A stretch of 64,000 nucleotides of DNA from Caenimonas koreensis DSM 17982 (GCF_009646335.1 NZ_WJBU01000010.1:186001-250000); one strand, 5' to 3'. Counted from the first letter of the stretch, positions 15,046 through 24,944 are shown. Notes: a model not told the origin generated them from the sequence alone. A program made the numbers and translations.

Positions 15046-16935
15046 TCAACGACCCCGCAAAAACAACCCGTCGAGTTCCTTGATGGTGAGCTGGCGCCAC
15101 GTAGGGCGTCCGTGATTGCACTGGTCGGAACGCTCGGTTTCTTCCATCTGCCGCAGCAGCGCATTCATCTCGTCGAGCGTGAGCTTGCGGTTGGCGCGCA
15201 CAGCGCCATGGCAGGCCATGGTGCCAAGAATCTCGTTTTGCGCACGCTCGATCACCGTGCTGGCATCGTGCTGCGACAACTCGGCCAACACACTGCGAGC
15301 CAACTCGACCGCATCACCCTGCGCAAGACTCGTGGGCACGGCGCGCACGGCAAGCGTCTTGGGCGAGAACGGCGTGATCTCCAGGCCCAGCGTCATCAAG
15401 GCATCGGCACATGACTCGGCCGTTGCCACCTCCTGCGGTGACGCAGCAAACGTCGCAGGGATCAGCAGCGGCTGGCTCGACAAGCGCGTGACGCCGCCTT
15501 CGGCCTGGCTCGCATCGAGCTGGCGCTTCAGCCGCTCGTACACGATGCGCTCGTGAGCGGCATGCATGTCGACGATCACCAGGCCCTGATTGTTTTCGGC
15601 CAGGATGTAAACGCCTTGCAGTTGCGCAATTGCGCGGCCCAACGGCCAGTCGCCAGGCGGCAGGGGGGATGCGTCCGATGTCGCAGTTGCTCTCGCATCG
15701 ACACTCGCATCAACACGCGCATCCGAGGGCGCACCCGCAGTCCCCGCAGCAGTCGAACCGCCAGACTCGGCGCGGCCGACCAGCGCATTCGTCGGCGGCC
15801 ACAACACCGACAAGTCCGACACACGATGGCCGCCCTGCGCGAACTCCATCGAGGGTTGTGCCCACACTGGCGTTGTGCGGGCCGCCGAAGAATCGACCAA
15901 CGGCATCAACGGCGTTGCAACGACACCGGCACGCGGCGCGGCCAGTGCGTACTCCACCGCATGACGCACCGCCTGGTGCACCTCGCGCCCATCGCGAAAG
16001 CGCACTTCAATCTTCGTCGGGTGCACGTTCACGTCGACGCGCGCCGGATCGATTTCCACATACAGCGCATACACTGGCTGCCGCTGGCCATGCAACACGT
16101 CTTCATAGGCGCTGCGCGCAGCGTGGGTGATGACTTTGTCGCGCACGTAGCGGCCATTGACGTACGCAAACTGCTGGTCAGCACGTGAGCGCGCTGAATC
16201 AGGAATGCCAGCGCGGCCTGTCACGCGGATCGCGCCCGCGCTGTAGTCGACAGCCACACTTTGCTCCAGCAGTTCCGCGCCCAGCACGTCGGCCAGGCGC
16301 TGGTCGCGCGAGGCGATGCGCCACTGTTCCACCAGCTTGCCGTCGTGCCAGATGGCAAAACCGGCATCTGGCCGTGCGAGCGCATGGCGGCGCACGGCTT
16401 CGATGCAGTGCGCCAGTTCGGTTGCGTCGGTTTTCAGGAACTTGCGTCGCGCCGGCGTGCTGAAGAACAGTTCCTTGACTTCAACCGTAGTGCCCACAGC
16501 GCGAGCGGCCGGGCGCAGTTCACCGCTCAAACCATGCAGGGCGAACGCGCTCGCTTGCGCTGCCGTGCGCGAGAGCAGCGTCAATTCAGACACAGAGCCG
16601 ATAGCGGCCAGCGCCTCGCCGCGAAAGCCCATCGTGCCGACCGATTCCAGGTCCGAGAGAGATGCGATCTTGCTCGTCGCATGGCGCTTCAGGGCCATGG
16701 CGAGTTCATCGCGCGCAATGCCGATGCCGTCGTCTTCCACCGAGATCAGGCGCACGCCGCCTGCGAGCAGGCGAACCGTGACCTGCGTCGCGCCGGCATC
16801 GAGCGCGTTGTCGACCAGTTCCCGCACCACCGAGGCGGGCCGCTCCACCACTTCGCCTGCGGCGATCTGGCTGACCAGTTCATCGGGCAGTTCGCGAATG
16901 GGGCGGCTTGCAGGGGCAGACAGGACGGCGTTCAT
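15046..16935 (-). CDS. mutL: DNA mismatch repair protein MutL
   Basis: A 629-residue GHKL ATPase that links MutS mismatch recognition to downstream excision. The N-terminus carries the family motifs: QIAAGEVVERPASVVRELVDNALDAG, with the catalytic Glu and the metal-binding Asn, DDGIGI, and TMGFRGEALAAI. The Ser/Thr/Ala-rich linker spans about residues 385-440. The C-terminal dimer domain ends in CNHGRPTWRQL. The DQHA(x)2E(x)4E endonuclease motif of other MutLs is not seen, nor is it in the enterobacterial type. Starts 50 bases from the divergent dedA-like gene. Confidence 0.97.
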   Translation of the reverse strand: MNAVLSAPASRPIRELPDELVSQIAAGEVVERPASVVRELVDNALDAGATQVTVRLLAGGVRLISVEDDGIGIARDELAMALKRHATSKIASLSDLESVGTMGFRGEALAAIGSVSELTLLSRTAAQASAFALHGLSGELRPAARAVGTTVEVKELFFSTPARRKFLKTDATELAHCIEAVRRHALARPDAGFAIWHDGKLVEQWRIASRDQRLADVLGAELLEQSVAVDYSAGAIRVTGRAGIPDSARSRADQQFAYVNGRYVRDKVITHAARSAYEDVLHGQRQPVYALYVEIDPARVDVNVHPTKIEVRFRDGREVHQAVRHAVEYALAAPRAGVVATPLMPLVDSSAARTTPVWAQPSMEFAQGGHRVSDLSVLWPPTNALVGRAESGGSTAAGTAGAPSDARVDASVDARATATSDASPLPPGDWPLGRAIAQLQGVYILAENNQGLVIVDMHAAHERIVYERLKRQLDASQAEGGVTRLSSQPLLIPATFAASPQEVATAESCADALMTLGLEITPFSPKTLAVRAVPTSLAQGDAVELARSVLAELSQHDASTVIERAQNEILGTMACHGAVRANRKLTLDEMNALLRQMEETERSDQCNHGRPTWRQLTIKELDGLFLRGR

Positions 16936-16985
16936 TTTTCCATTGTAGGGACGCTCGCACAGAAGGCTCGCCCATAATCCCCGCC

Positions 16986-17633
16986 ATGGAATTGATATCG
17001 CTGCTGTTCGACTTTCTGCTCCACGTGGACAAGTACCTGGAGGCTTTCATCCACAACTACGGCGCGTGGGTGTATGCGCTGCTTTTCCTGATCATCTTCG
17101 TGGAGACGGGCGTGGTGGTCATGCCCTTTCTGCCGGGTGATTCGCTCCTGTTCGTGGTGGGCGCGATGTGCGGTGTGGGGCTGATGAGCTATCCGCTGTC
17201 TGTCGGCATCCTGTTTGCGGCGGCGGTGGCTGGCAACCAGAGCAACTACGCCATTGGCCGGCACTTCGGCCCCAAGGTCTTCCAGTGGGAAGACTCGAAG
17301 TTTTTCAACAAGCGCGCCTTCAACCAGGCGCATGCCTTCTACGAGAAGTACGGCGGCGTCACCATCGTGGCCGCGCGCTTCATGCCCTTCCTGCGCACCT
17401 TCGCGCCCTTCGTCGCCGGCGTTGCGCAGATGACGCGCAGCAAGTTCACGCTGTTCGACGTGACGGGCGGCGCGCTGTGGGTGGGCAGCATCGTCACGGT
17501 GGGCTACCTGTTCGGCAACATTCCGTGGGTGCAGCACAACCTCGAGAAAATCATCTGGGCCATGATCCTGATTCCGGGCCTGGTCATCATGTTCGGCGCG
17601 TGGAAGAGCAGCCGCAAGGCCGCCCAGGCATGA
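16986..17633 (+). CDS. DedA family membrane protein
   Basis: A 215-residue inner-membrane protein of the DedA/VTT family, proposed to move lipids such as undecaprenyl phosphate or phosphatidylethanolamine and to use the proton gradient. The signs are ETGVVVMPFLPGDSLLFVVG near helix 1-2, NYAIGRHFG, and the conserved ARFMPFLRTFAPFVAG with its two essential-type Arg residues. It reads away from mutL and is followed by a GNAT gene after 16 bases. Confidence 0.93.
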   Translation: MELISLLFDFLLHVDKYLEAFIHNYGAWVYALLFLIIFVETGVVVMPFLPGDSLLFVVGAMCGVGLMSYPLSVGILFAAAVAGNQSNYAIGRHFGPKVFQWEDSKFFNKRAFNQAHAFYEKYGGVTIVAARFMPFLRTFAPFVAGVAQMTRSKFTLFDVTGGALWVGSIVTVGYLFGNIPWVQHNLEKIIWAMILIPGLVIMFGAWKSSRKAAQA

Positions 17634-17649
17634 CAGGAGGGCCTCGCCA

Positions 17650-18162
17650 ATGAAGAACCTTGCTCCCCTTCGCGTTGAAACCGAACGCCTCGTGCTGCGC
17701 CAGTTCACGCTGGCCGACCACGAGCAGTACGCGCGCATCTGCGCCGACCCTGATGTGATGCGCTATGTCGGCATGGGCACGCCCAATACGCCGGAAGTCA
17801 CCTGGCGCGTCATGGCCGGCATGCTGGGCCACTGGCAGATGCTCGGCTACGGCCTGTATGCGCTCACGCTGAAAGACGGCACTGTCATTGGCCACTTCGG
17901 CTTCATCGACGTGATGGGCTGGCCCTCATTCGAGCTGGCCTATGTGCTGGGCCGCGACTACTGGGGCCATGGCTACGCGCGAGAAGCAGGCGTTGCCGCC
18001 TTGAAGGTCGCGCGGGAAGACTTGAAGAAGAGCCGCATCATCAGCCTGATCCGCCCGCCCAATGCGCCGTCGATCAAGCTGGCGAAGTCGCTGGGTGCCA
18101 CGCTGGAGGGCACCGTTGACTTGATGGGCAGCCCGGCGGAACTTTACGTCTATCCAAGGTAG
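17650..18162 (+). CDS. GNAT acetyltransferase, RimJ/RimL type
   Basis: A 170-residue protein with ETERLVLRQFTLADHEQY at the N-terminus, ELAYVLGRDYWGHGYAREA as the acetyl-CoA loop, and NAPSIKLAKSLGATLEG near the end. It belongs to the GNAT RimJ/RimL subfamily but differs clearly from the copy at 13617-14192. Ribosome site AGGAGG. Substrate unknown. Confidence 0.9.
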   Translation: MKNLAPLRVETERLVLRQFTLADHEQYARICADPDVMRYVGMGTPNTPEVTWRVMAGMLGHWQMLGYGLYALTLKDGTVIGHFGFIDVMGWPSFELAYVLGRDYWGHGYAREAGVAALKVAREDLKKSRIISLIRPPNAPSIKLAKSLGATLEGTVDLMGSPAELYVYPR

Positions 18163-18173
18163 GGGGCACACCG

Positions 18174-18608
18174 ATGCAGATTGACTGGAATGCTTTCACC
18201 CCATGGGCATCGCTGGCTGGCGGCTTGCTGATAGGTATTGCAGCTGCCATGTTTATCTGGCTGAACGGGCGTATCGCCGGGGTGAGTGGTGTGTTGAGCG
18301 GCTTGCTGTGGCCCGCGCGTGGCGATGTTGTCTGGCGAGTGGCATTCCTTGGCGGGCTCGTGGCAGCGCCGTTGCTGTACCACTTTGCCGGCCAACTGCC
18401 CGCCATCGACATACAGGCCGGGGATGCAGCGCTGGTCGCTTCCGGCTTGCTGGTAGGCATAGGCACGAGCTTGTCCGGCGGTTGCACGAGCGGCCATGGG
18501 GTCTGCGGAATCTCGCGGATGTCAGGCCGGTCCATCGTTGCGACGCTGGCTTTCATGGCTGCAGGTTTCGTGACGGTCTTGCTGTCGCGTCACCTGCTGG
18601 GCATCTGA
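18174..18608 (+). CDS. YeeE/YedE family sulfur transporter half (PmpA-like)
   Basis: A 144-residue membrane protein with four or five helices and the motif GGCTSGHGVCGISR. In the YeeE/YedE family the conserved Cys residues conduct thiosulfate or another reduced sulfur species. The next gene is the second half. Such split pairs in proteobacteria (often called pmpA and pmpB) are associated with sulfide detoxification, but no BigR regulator or sulfur dioxygenase is seen here. Confidence 0.88.
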   Translation: MQIDWNAFTPWASLAGGLLIGIAAAMFIWLNGRIAGVSGVLSGLLWPARGDVVWRVAFLGGLVAAPLLYHFAGQLPAIDIQAGDAALVASGLLVGIGTSLSGGCTSGHGVCGISRMSGRSIVATLAFMAAGFVTVLLSRHLLGI

Positions 18609-18611
18609 GGT

Positions 18612-19034
18612 ATGACAATGAGACTGCTCGCCGCGTTCCTCTCTGGCCTGGTCTTTGGTATCGGCCTTGTCGTATCCGGCATGTCGAATCCGGCCAAGGT
18701 GCTCGGATTTCTCGATCTTGCTGGCGCCTGGGATCCATCGCTGGCGTTTGTGATGGCCGGTGCCATTGCAGTGGGCGGTGTCGCCTTCGCGTTCGCACGC
18801 AAGACGACGGTGGCACTTCTCGGCGAGCCGATGCGGCTGCCGGACGCCCGCGCGATCGACGGCAGGCTGGTCGGCGGCGCCATGGTCTTCGGCATCGGCT
18901 GGGGCATTGCCGGCTTTTGCCCCGGCCCCGCCGTGGTCGCGCTCGGGCTTGGCCAGGGCAAAGCGTTGATCTTCGTCGCTGCCATGCTCGCAGGCATGGG
19001 CGTCGTGGCGTGGATCGAGCGGACGCGCGCCTAA
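18612..19034 (+). CDS. YeeE/YedE family sulfur transporter half (DUF6691, PmpB-like)
   Basis: A 140-residue membrane protein beginning at ATG 18612 or the ATG two codons later. Motifs are VVSGMSNPAKVLGFLDLAGAWDPSL and GIGWGIAGFCPGPAVVAL, the second carrying the Cys that matches the one in its partner. It lies 3 bases after the first half and would form a heteromeric sulfur channel with it. Its stop overlaps the convergent putA stop by 4 bases. Confidence 0.88.
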   Translation: MTMRLLAAFLSGLVFGIGLVVSGMSNPAKVLGFLDLAGAWDPSLAFVMAGAIAVGGVAFAFARKTTVALLGEPMRLPDARAIDGRLVGGAMVFGIGWGIAGFCPGPAVVALGLGQGKALIFVAAMLAGMGVVAWIERTRA

Positions 19035-22000
19035 CCAATCGTCATCAGCGAAGCATTGCCGCCCGCAGCGGCGGTGTTGATGCTCACGGCACGCTCGATC
19101 ACCAGTCGCTCGAGCGGCACATCCACTTCACCCGGGCTCATCCGCTCGACGGACACGATGGGGCCAGTGCGTGCGGCGAGCGCTTCGCGCACTTGCTGCA
19201 ATTCACCGGCTTCACCGTGCAGCAGCACGGCGTCGAACTGCACGGCGGCTGCCTTCCAGTCGCTCGCTATCGAGATGCAGGCCTGCACGTCGGGCGGCAG
19301 GCTTTGCAGCAGGGCCTGCGAGGTTGCCGGCCACACGGCGCGGCTGCCCACGGCCAGGATCGCTGCCAGCTGCACGAGCCTGTCGCGGTCGGCTTGCGCG
19401 AGCGAGAGCACGGCTTGGCGCGGCACCAGGCTGTACACGTTGCGCTCACCCGTGGGGCCGGGCAGCACTTGCGATGCGCCGCTGCGCGATGCCTCGCCAA
19501 AGCGCTCGCATGACTGCTCCAGCGTTTTGTAGCCCGCCGCCTTGGCCCACGCTGCGAGCGAATCGACAGGGCGCAGCCCGTTGCGCTGCGCAGTCGGTGC
19601 TGCGTCGGCGGTCGACATCACACGCGCCATCACATCGGCAGGCCGGCGCGACAGCAGCCGGTGCAGGTACAGCGGCCCGCCCGCCTTAGGCCCTGTGCCT
19701 GAGAGGCCTTCACCACCAAAGGGCTGCACGCCCACGACAGCGCCGACCATGTTGCGGTTGACGTAGATGTTGCCCGCATGCCCTTCACCCAGCACGCGCG
19801 CAATCGTCTCGTCGATGCGCGTGTGCAGGCCCATCGTGAGGCCGTAGCCGGTGCCATTGATCTGCCCGAGCAGGCCGTCCAGCTCTTCGCGTTGGTAACG
19901 CACAAAGTGCAGCACCGGCCCGAACACTTCGCGCTGCAGCTGCGAGATGCTGCCCAGCTCGATCAGCGTCGGCACAACGAAGGTGCCCGCTGCCAGCGAA
20001 GCAGCCAGTGAATCAGCATCCTGCCCCTTCACTTCATGCACGCGCAGCCCGCCCGCGCGCATGCGCTCGACGTGGCTGGCAATGTTGGCGCGCGCCTCCT
20101 CATCAGTCACCGGCCCGACATCAACCGCCAGCCGCCCCGGGTTGCCCACACGCAGCTGCGCCATCGCGCCCAGCAGCATCTCAAGCACGCGGTCTGCGGC
20201 TTCTTCCTGCACACACAACACGCGCAGTGCTGAGCAGCGCTGGCCCGCGCTGTCAAAAGCCGAAGCGAGCACGTCGATCACGACTTGCTCTGCCAGCGCC
20301 GACGAGTCCACGATCATCGCGTTCTGCCCGCCTGTCTCGGCCACCAGCGGAATCGGCTTGCCTGATGCATCGACACGGCCGGTAAGCGCGCGTTGCAGGA
20401 TGCGCGCGACGTCGGTCGAGCCGGTGAACAGCACGCCTTGCACACGCTCGTCGTTCACCAGCCGCGCGCCCACCGTCTCGCCGCGCCCGGGCAGCAGCTG
20501 CACGGCGCTGCGTGGCGCGCCCGCGGCCCAGAGCGCACGCACCGCCTCGGTAGCAATCAAAGGCGTCTGCTCCGCAGGCTTGGCGAGCACAGTGTTACCC
20601 GCGGCGAGTGCCGCAGACACCTGGCCGATAAAAATCGCCAGCGGAAAATTCCACGGGCTGATGCACACCACCGGCCCGAGCGGGCGGTGCGACTCGTTGT
20701 CGAACCCGTCGCTCGCCTGCCGCGCGTAATACCGCAGGAAGTCCACCGCCTCGCGCACTTCGGCAATCGCGTTGGAGGCGGTCTTGCCAGCCTCGCGAAT
20801 CAGCAGCGACATCAGGCGCGGCATGTCGGCCTCAAGCGCGTCGGCAGCGGTTTGCAGGATGTGCGCGCGTTGTGCTGGCGCGGTCGCGGCCCATGATGCG
20901 GCGCCATCCTGCGCGTGGTGCAGCGCAAGATCGACTTCTTCAGGCGTGGCGTCCCGCGTGTGGCCAACCACATCGTCACGCTGCGCCGGGTTGCGTACCG
21001 CTTGCGTCTGGCCAGCGGGGACATCCACCGCCAGCAACGGCGCGGCCAGCCATGGCTGCGAGGCTGAAGCAGCGAAGGCCTGCGCCAATTGAGTGAGCGT
21101 GTTCTCGTTGGCGAGATCGAGGCCCTTCGAATTCATGCGTGCATCGCCGTAAAGCGCACGCGGCGCCGCAATCTGCGGATGCGGCAAGCCCAGCCCACCC
21201 TCGACAGCAGCGAGTTCTTCGACCTGCACCGACGGGTCGCGGATCAGCTCGTCGATGGAGATGGTCTGGTCGGCGATGCGATTGACGAACGACGTGTTCG
21301 CGCCGTTCTCAAGCAGTCGCCGCACCAGGTAAGCCAGCAGCGTTTCGTGCGTGCCCACGGGCGCGTAGATGCGGCAAGGTCGCGCGAGCTTGCCATCAGC
21401 CACCGGCCCCACCACTTGCTCATACAGCGGCTCGCCCATGCCGTGCAGGCATTGGAATTCATACTGGCCCGGCGTGTACGCCACAGGATCGGCCAGGTGG
21501 TAGATGGCGGCGAGTGTGTGCGCGTTGTGCGTGGCGAACTGGGGGAATATCTGCGCGGGCGCCGCGAGCAACTTGCGGGCACACGCGATGTACGAGAGAT
21601 CGGTGTAGTGCTTGCGCGTGAACACCGGGTAGCCGTCTTGCCCGTCAAGCTGCGCGCGCTTGATCTCCGAATCCCAATACGCGCCCTTGACCAGGCGGAT
21701 CATCAGCCGGCGCTCGCTGCGCGCGGCGAGGTCAATCACGTAGTCGATCACGAAGGGGCAGCGCTTCTGGTAAGCCTGGATCACAAAGCCCAGCCCGCTC
21801 CAGCCTTTGAGAGCGGGCTCAAAGCAAAGCCGCTCCAGCAAGTCGAGGCTGATCTCCAGCCGGTCTGCTTCTTCTGCGTCGATGTTCAGGCCGATGTCGT
21901 ATTGCCTGGCGAGCACGCACAGGCCCAGCAACACGGGGTACAGCTCGGCCATCACGCGTTCGTGCTGCGCGCGGCTGTAGCGCGGATGCAGGGCCGACAG

Positions 22001-22834
22001 CTTGATCGAGATGCCCGGGCCTTCGTAAATGCCGCGGCCGGCCGATGCCTTGCCGATGGCGTGAATCGCCGATTCGTAGTCACGCAGATAGCGTTGCGCG
22101 TCGTGCGCTGTCAGCGCCGCTTCACCGAGCATGTCGAATGAATAGCGAAAGCCTTCCGCCTCACGCACGGCAGCGTTCTTCAGCGCTTCGCCAATCGTCT
22201 CGCCGGTGACGAACTGCTCGCCCATCATGCGCATCGCCATGTCCACACCCTTGCGGATCAGCGGCTCGCCACCCAGGCTCACCAGGCGGCCGATCGACGA
22301 CGACAGGCCGGACTCGCTGTGCGTGGACACGAGCTTGCCGGTGATCAGCAGGCCCCACGTGGCGGCATTGACGAACAGCGACGGGCTTTTGCCCAGATGC
22401 GTCTGCCACTGGCCCTGCGCGATCTTGTCGCGGATGAGGGCGTCGCGCGTGGCGCTGTCGGGTATGCGCAGCAGCGCCTCGGCCAGGCACATGAGCGCAA
22501 TGCCTTCCTGCGACGACAGCGCGTATTCCTGCAACAGGTTCTGCACGATGCCTGCGCGGCCTGCCGATGCTTTGCGTGTGCGAAGTGTTTGCGCAATGTC
22601 GCTGGCCACCAGCTGCGTGTGCGCGGCGATGCCCGCGGGCAGGCGGCCCAGCGGCATCAGCGCAGCGACGGCCTGCGGCTCGGGTATGCGCCATGCGCTG
22701 GTGATGGCTGCGCGCAGCGCAGACGGGGCCGGGCGAGGGCTAATGAACGAAGGCGAGGGGAAGGGTGAAAGATGGGGCACGGTGTCGCTCGGGCGAATGG
22801 GGGTGTGGATCTTCAGGTGCTGATCTTGACGCAC
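19031..22834 (-). CDS. putA: Bifunctional proline dehydrogenase / glutamate-semialdehyde dehydrogenase
   Basis: A 1267-residue protein that oxidises proline to glutamate in two steps with substrate channelling. The FAD proline dehydrogenase barrel spans about residues 180-560 (GPGISIKLSALHPRYSRAQ; LMIRLVKGAYWD). The NAD aldehyde dehydrogenase spans about 620-1090, with the general-base Glu in VAETGGQNAMIVDSS and the catalytic Cys in SAGQRCSAL. A C-terminal extension follows, as in long PutAs. The N-terminal ribbon-helix-helix DNA-binding domain of E. coli-type PutA is absent. The GTG start at 22834 is uncertain; a second in-frame GTG lies 18 codons later. Confidence 0.95.
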   Translation of the reverse strand: MRQDQHLKIHTPIRPSDTVPHLSPFPSPSFISPRPAPSALRAAITSAWRIPEPQAVAALMPLGRLPAGIAAHTQLVASDIAQTLRTRKASAGRAGIVQNLLQEYALSSQEGIALMCLAEALLRIPDSATRDALIRDKIAQGQWQTHLGKSPSLFVNAATWGLLITGKLVSTHSESGLSSSIGRLVSLGGEPLIRKGVDMAMRMMGEQFVTGETIGEALKNAAVREAEGFRYSFDMLGEAALTAHDAQRYLRDYESAIHAIGKASAGRGIYEGPGISIKLSALHPRYSRAQHERVMAELYPVLLGLCVLARQYDIGLNIDAEEADRLEISLDLLERLCFEPALKGWSGLGFVIQAYQKRCPFVIDYVIDLAARSERRLMIRLVKGAYWDSEIKRAQLDGQDGYPVFTRKHYTDLSYIACARKLLAAPAQIFPQFATHNAHTLAAIYHLADPVAYTPGQYEFQCLHGMGEPLYEQVVGPVADGKLARPCRIYAPVGTHETLLAYLVRRLLENGANTSFVNRIADQTISIDELIRDPSVQVEELAAVEGGLGLPHPQIAAPRALYGDARMNSKGLDLANENTLTQLAQAFAASASQPWLAAPLLAVDVPAGQTQAVRNPAQRDDVVGHTRDATPEEVDLALHHAQDGAASWAATAPAQRAHILQTAADALEADMPRLMSLLIREAGKTASNAIAEVREAVDFLRYYARQASDGFDNESHRPLGPVVCISPWNFPLAIFIGQVSAALAAGNTVLAKPAEQTPLIATEAVRALWAAGAPRSAVQLLPGRGETVGARLVNDERVQGVLFTGSTDVARILQRALTGRVDASGKPIPLVAETGGQNAMIVDSSALAEQVVIDVLASAFDSAGQRCSALRVLCVQEEAADRVLEMLLGAMAQLRVGNPGRLAVDVGPVTDEEARANIASHVERMRAGGLRVHEVKGQDADSLAASLAAGTFVVPTLIELGSISQLQREVFGPVLHFVRYQREELDGLLGQINGTGYGLTMGLHTRIDETIARVLGEGHAGNIYVNRNMVGAVVGVQPFGGEGLSGTGPKAGGPLYLHRLLSRRPADVMARVMSTADAAPTAQRNGLRPVDSLAAWAKAAGYKTLEQSCERFGEASRSGASQVLPGPTGERNVYSLVPRQAVLSLAQADRDRLVQLAAILAVGSRAVWPATSQALLQSLPPDVQACISIASDWKAAAVQFDAVLLHGEAGELQQVREALAARTGPIVSVERMSPGEVDVPLERLVIERAVSINTAAAGGNASLMTIG

Positions 22835-22926
22835 GAGCGCCCCGGCACCAAACCCCCGTCGTGCGAATACCCGCCGGATTAGCCGTTTGCGCAGCCCATT
22901 AAGCGCAGCGCATCAAGACCCGCACA

Positions 22927-24012
22927 TCAAGACCGGCGCGGGTGTTCCAGGAAGAACCTGAGCATCTCGGCCGTGGCGTCGGGCCCACTGGCGTCGGTGT
23001 ACGAGCCGGCCGGGCTGCCGCCCGACCATGCGTGGCCGCTGCTGTGAACAACCCAATGCTCTGCCACGACGCGCCCGTCGCTGGCCTTGTGCACGGCGCG
23101 GGTGTAGCGGCGGCCCCCGGTGCTGCGGCCCGTGGACGACTCGGTGCGCGCAGATGGCCCGGTGGTGGCCGCTATGACCTGCTCGCCATTGCGCGGATGG
23201 ACGGTGGTGTCGGCATCGCCATGAAAGACGATCGTGGGCCGCGCCGTCGCTTTGTGCGCCACCGGTGTGCCGCCCTTTTGCATGGCACCCAGTGCCGACG
23301 AGAGGTCTTGCGCCGAGCCAGCGGCCAGCCCGGAATGAACGCCGGCAGCGGCATAGATGTCCGGGTAAGCGTCGGCCAGGATCGCCGCCATCGCGCCGCC
23401 GGCGGACAGGCCCGCTACATACACGCGCGCGGGGTCGATGGGATAGCGCTCGATGATCTCCAGCGTCATGTTGGCAAGCATCGCCGCCTCGCCGCGTCCA
23501 CGCGCCTGGTGGGTGTGCTTGAACCAGTTCCAGCAGCGTTGCGGGTTGGCTTTGGACGACTGCGCGGGGTACAGCACGAAGCAGCCTTGCTCGCGCGCAG
23601 CGTCGTTCATGCGCGTGCCGGCTGCAAAGTCGCCGGGGCTTTGCGTGCAGCCGTGCAGCATGACCACCAGCGCGAGCTTCTGGCCGGCGCGGTGTGGCGG
23701 AATGTAGAGCTGCCAGTCGCGGCCCTGCGAGTGGCCGCTCGTGACGGTGTCGCCCTCCAGCACGGCAGGTGCATCTGCTGGCCTGGCATCCAGTGCGATC
23801 GCCCGGGTGGCTGCTGTGTGCGCCTCGGCATGGACTTCATGTGCATCCACATCAACCACGATGTCGTCGCGGCCGGTGTGCTGCTGGACGGGCGATTTCT
23901 GCAGGCCCGCCGACTGCAGTGCTGCCTGGATCACGGCGGTGGCGCCCATGAGATCGCGTGAGCGTGTCAGGCGCGTGGCCTCTTGCATCAGGCGCTGGAA
24001 GTTGGAGTTCAA
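22927..24012 (-). CDS. PHB depolymerase family esterase (LpqC-like)
   Basis: A 361-residue alpha/beta hydrolase of the type 1 polyhydroxyalkanoate depolymerase group. It shows the oxyanion region VVMLHGCTQSPGDFA, the nucleophile elbow GLSAGGAMA, Asp in FHGDADTTV and His in SSGHAWSGG. No signal peptide is apparent in the first 30 residues, so it may act on intracellular or non-polymer esters despite the family name. A linker of Ala, Asp and His (about residues 45-90) precedes the domain. The ribbon-helix-helix gene 23 bases upstream is probably its regulator. Confidence 0.88.
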   Translation of the reverse strand: MNSNFQRLMQEATRLTRSRDLMGATAVIQAALQSAGLQKSPVQQHTGRDDIVVDVDAHEVHAEAHTAATRAIALDARPADAPAVLEGDTVTSGHSQGRDWQLYIPPHRAGQKLALVVMLHGCTQSPGDFAAGTRMNDAAREQGCFVLYPAQSSKANPQRCWNWFKHTHQARGRGEAAMLANMTLEIIERYPIDPARVYVAGLSAGGAMAAILADAYPDIYAAAGVHSGLAAGSAQDLSSALGAMQKGGTPVAHKATARPTIVFHGDADTTVHPRNGEQVIAATTGPSARTESSTGRSTGGRRYTRAVHKASDGRVVAEHWVVHSSGHAWSGGSPAGSYTDASGPDATAEMLRFFLEHPRRS

Positions 24013-24035
24013 AAGCGGCTTTCGTGAATGGGGTG

Positions 24036-24461
24036 TCAGTGAATGCGTGTGCGAAGTGCGGCGCGCACGGCAGGGCTTGCCTGCAGCGAGCCGAGTACGG
24101 TGATGGATTCGATGGTGGCCAGCGCCAGCTCGGGCGTGACGTCGGGATCGATCACCGCCAGGCCCAGCACGCGAATGTTCAGCTTGTCTCGCGCTGCCTT
24201 GAGCGACAGAAGATCAGCTTTGGTGAAGTAGTGGATGCCCAGCGTGAGCGTCTTGCGCGCGACGACTTGTTTGACGGCCTCGCCGTGTGCGGCCAGCTGG
24301 TTGCGCACGGCTGTGCGGATGAGATCGGTGCGGTTGGCGTAGAAGCCCTCTTGCACCAGCAAGTCGATCTGGCCGAGATCGACGCAACCTAGGTTGATGG
24401 TGATCTTTTCGTCGGCAGGTTTGGCTGACGAGGTGAGGGAGCGTGTGCTGGCTTTCGGCAT
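24036..24461 (-). CDS. CopG-like ribbon-helix-helix regulator
   Basis: A 141-residue protein with a ribbon-helix-helix core at about residues 20-60 (KITINLGCVDLGQIDLLV, then NRTDLIRTAVRNQL). A longer C-terminal domain of unknown role follows. Such proteins are often found just before PHB-depolymerase-like esterases in Burkholderiales, and it lies 23 bases upstream of that gene here. Possible starts are the ATGs at 24461 and 24470. The regulatory role is inferred from fold and position. Confidence 0.75.
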   Translation of the reverse strand: MPKASTRSLTSSAKPADEKITINLGCVDLGQIDLLVQEGFYANRTDLIRTAVRNQLAAHGEAVKQVVARKTLTLGIHYFTKADLLSLKAARDKLNIRVLGLAVIDPDVTPELALATIESITVLGSLQASPAVRAALRTRIH

Positions 24462-24530
24462 GAAAACCATCTTAGCACCATCCAAGTGGATGGTGGAACC
24501 AAATGGCCGACAGCAGCCGCAGGCGCGGCC

Positions 24531-24944
24531 TTACAGCGCGTGCCGTTCGCGCTCCATGTCGAACGTGAGCTCAACCTTCAACCCGGCCGGGTCGGTGAAG
24601 AAGACTTGCATCATGTTCCAGCCTGGCACCAGCCGCGCGTCAAAGGCAATGCCACGCGCAGCCAGCTTGGCCTTCGCGCTTTCAAGACCCGTGGCCTTGA
24701 GCGCGATGTGGTCGAACTGGCCCGTGGGCTTGTCGGGCGAGATCGGCGGCGCTGACTCAGGCAGCGTCGCGGCAAGGTGGAGGATGGCCGCTTCCGAGCC
24801 GCCGTAGAGCCAGTAGCCCGGGAAGGGAAAGCGCGGCCGCGCGCCTTCGGTCAGGCCGAGCACGTCCACATAGAAGTCGCGCACGGCAGCAAGGTCAGAC
24901 GGGCGCGTGCGGATGTTGTAGTGATCGATGTGCGTGATGCGCAT
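24531..24944 (-). CDS. VOC family protein
   Basis: A 137-residue single VOC unit: THIDHYNIRTRPSDLAAVRDFYVDVLGL at the start, FDHIALKATG in the middle and GLKVELTFD at the end, giving the His/His/Glu ligand set of metal-dependent VOC enzymes. It lies 11 bases after the TIGR01777 gene, same strand. An earlier ATG at 24959 would overlap that gene. Substrate unknown. Confidence 0.87.
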   Translation of the reverse strand: MRITHIDHYNIRTRPSDLAAVRDFYVDVLGLTEGARPRFPFPGYWLYGGSEAAILHLAATLPESAPPISPDKPTGQFDHIALKATGLESAKAKLAARGIAFDARLVPGWNMMQVFFTDPAGLKVELTFDMERERHAL

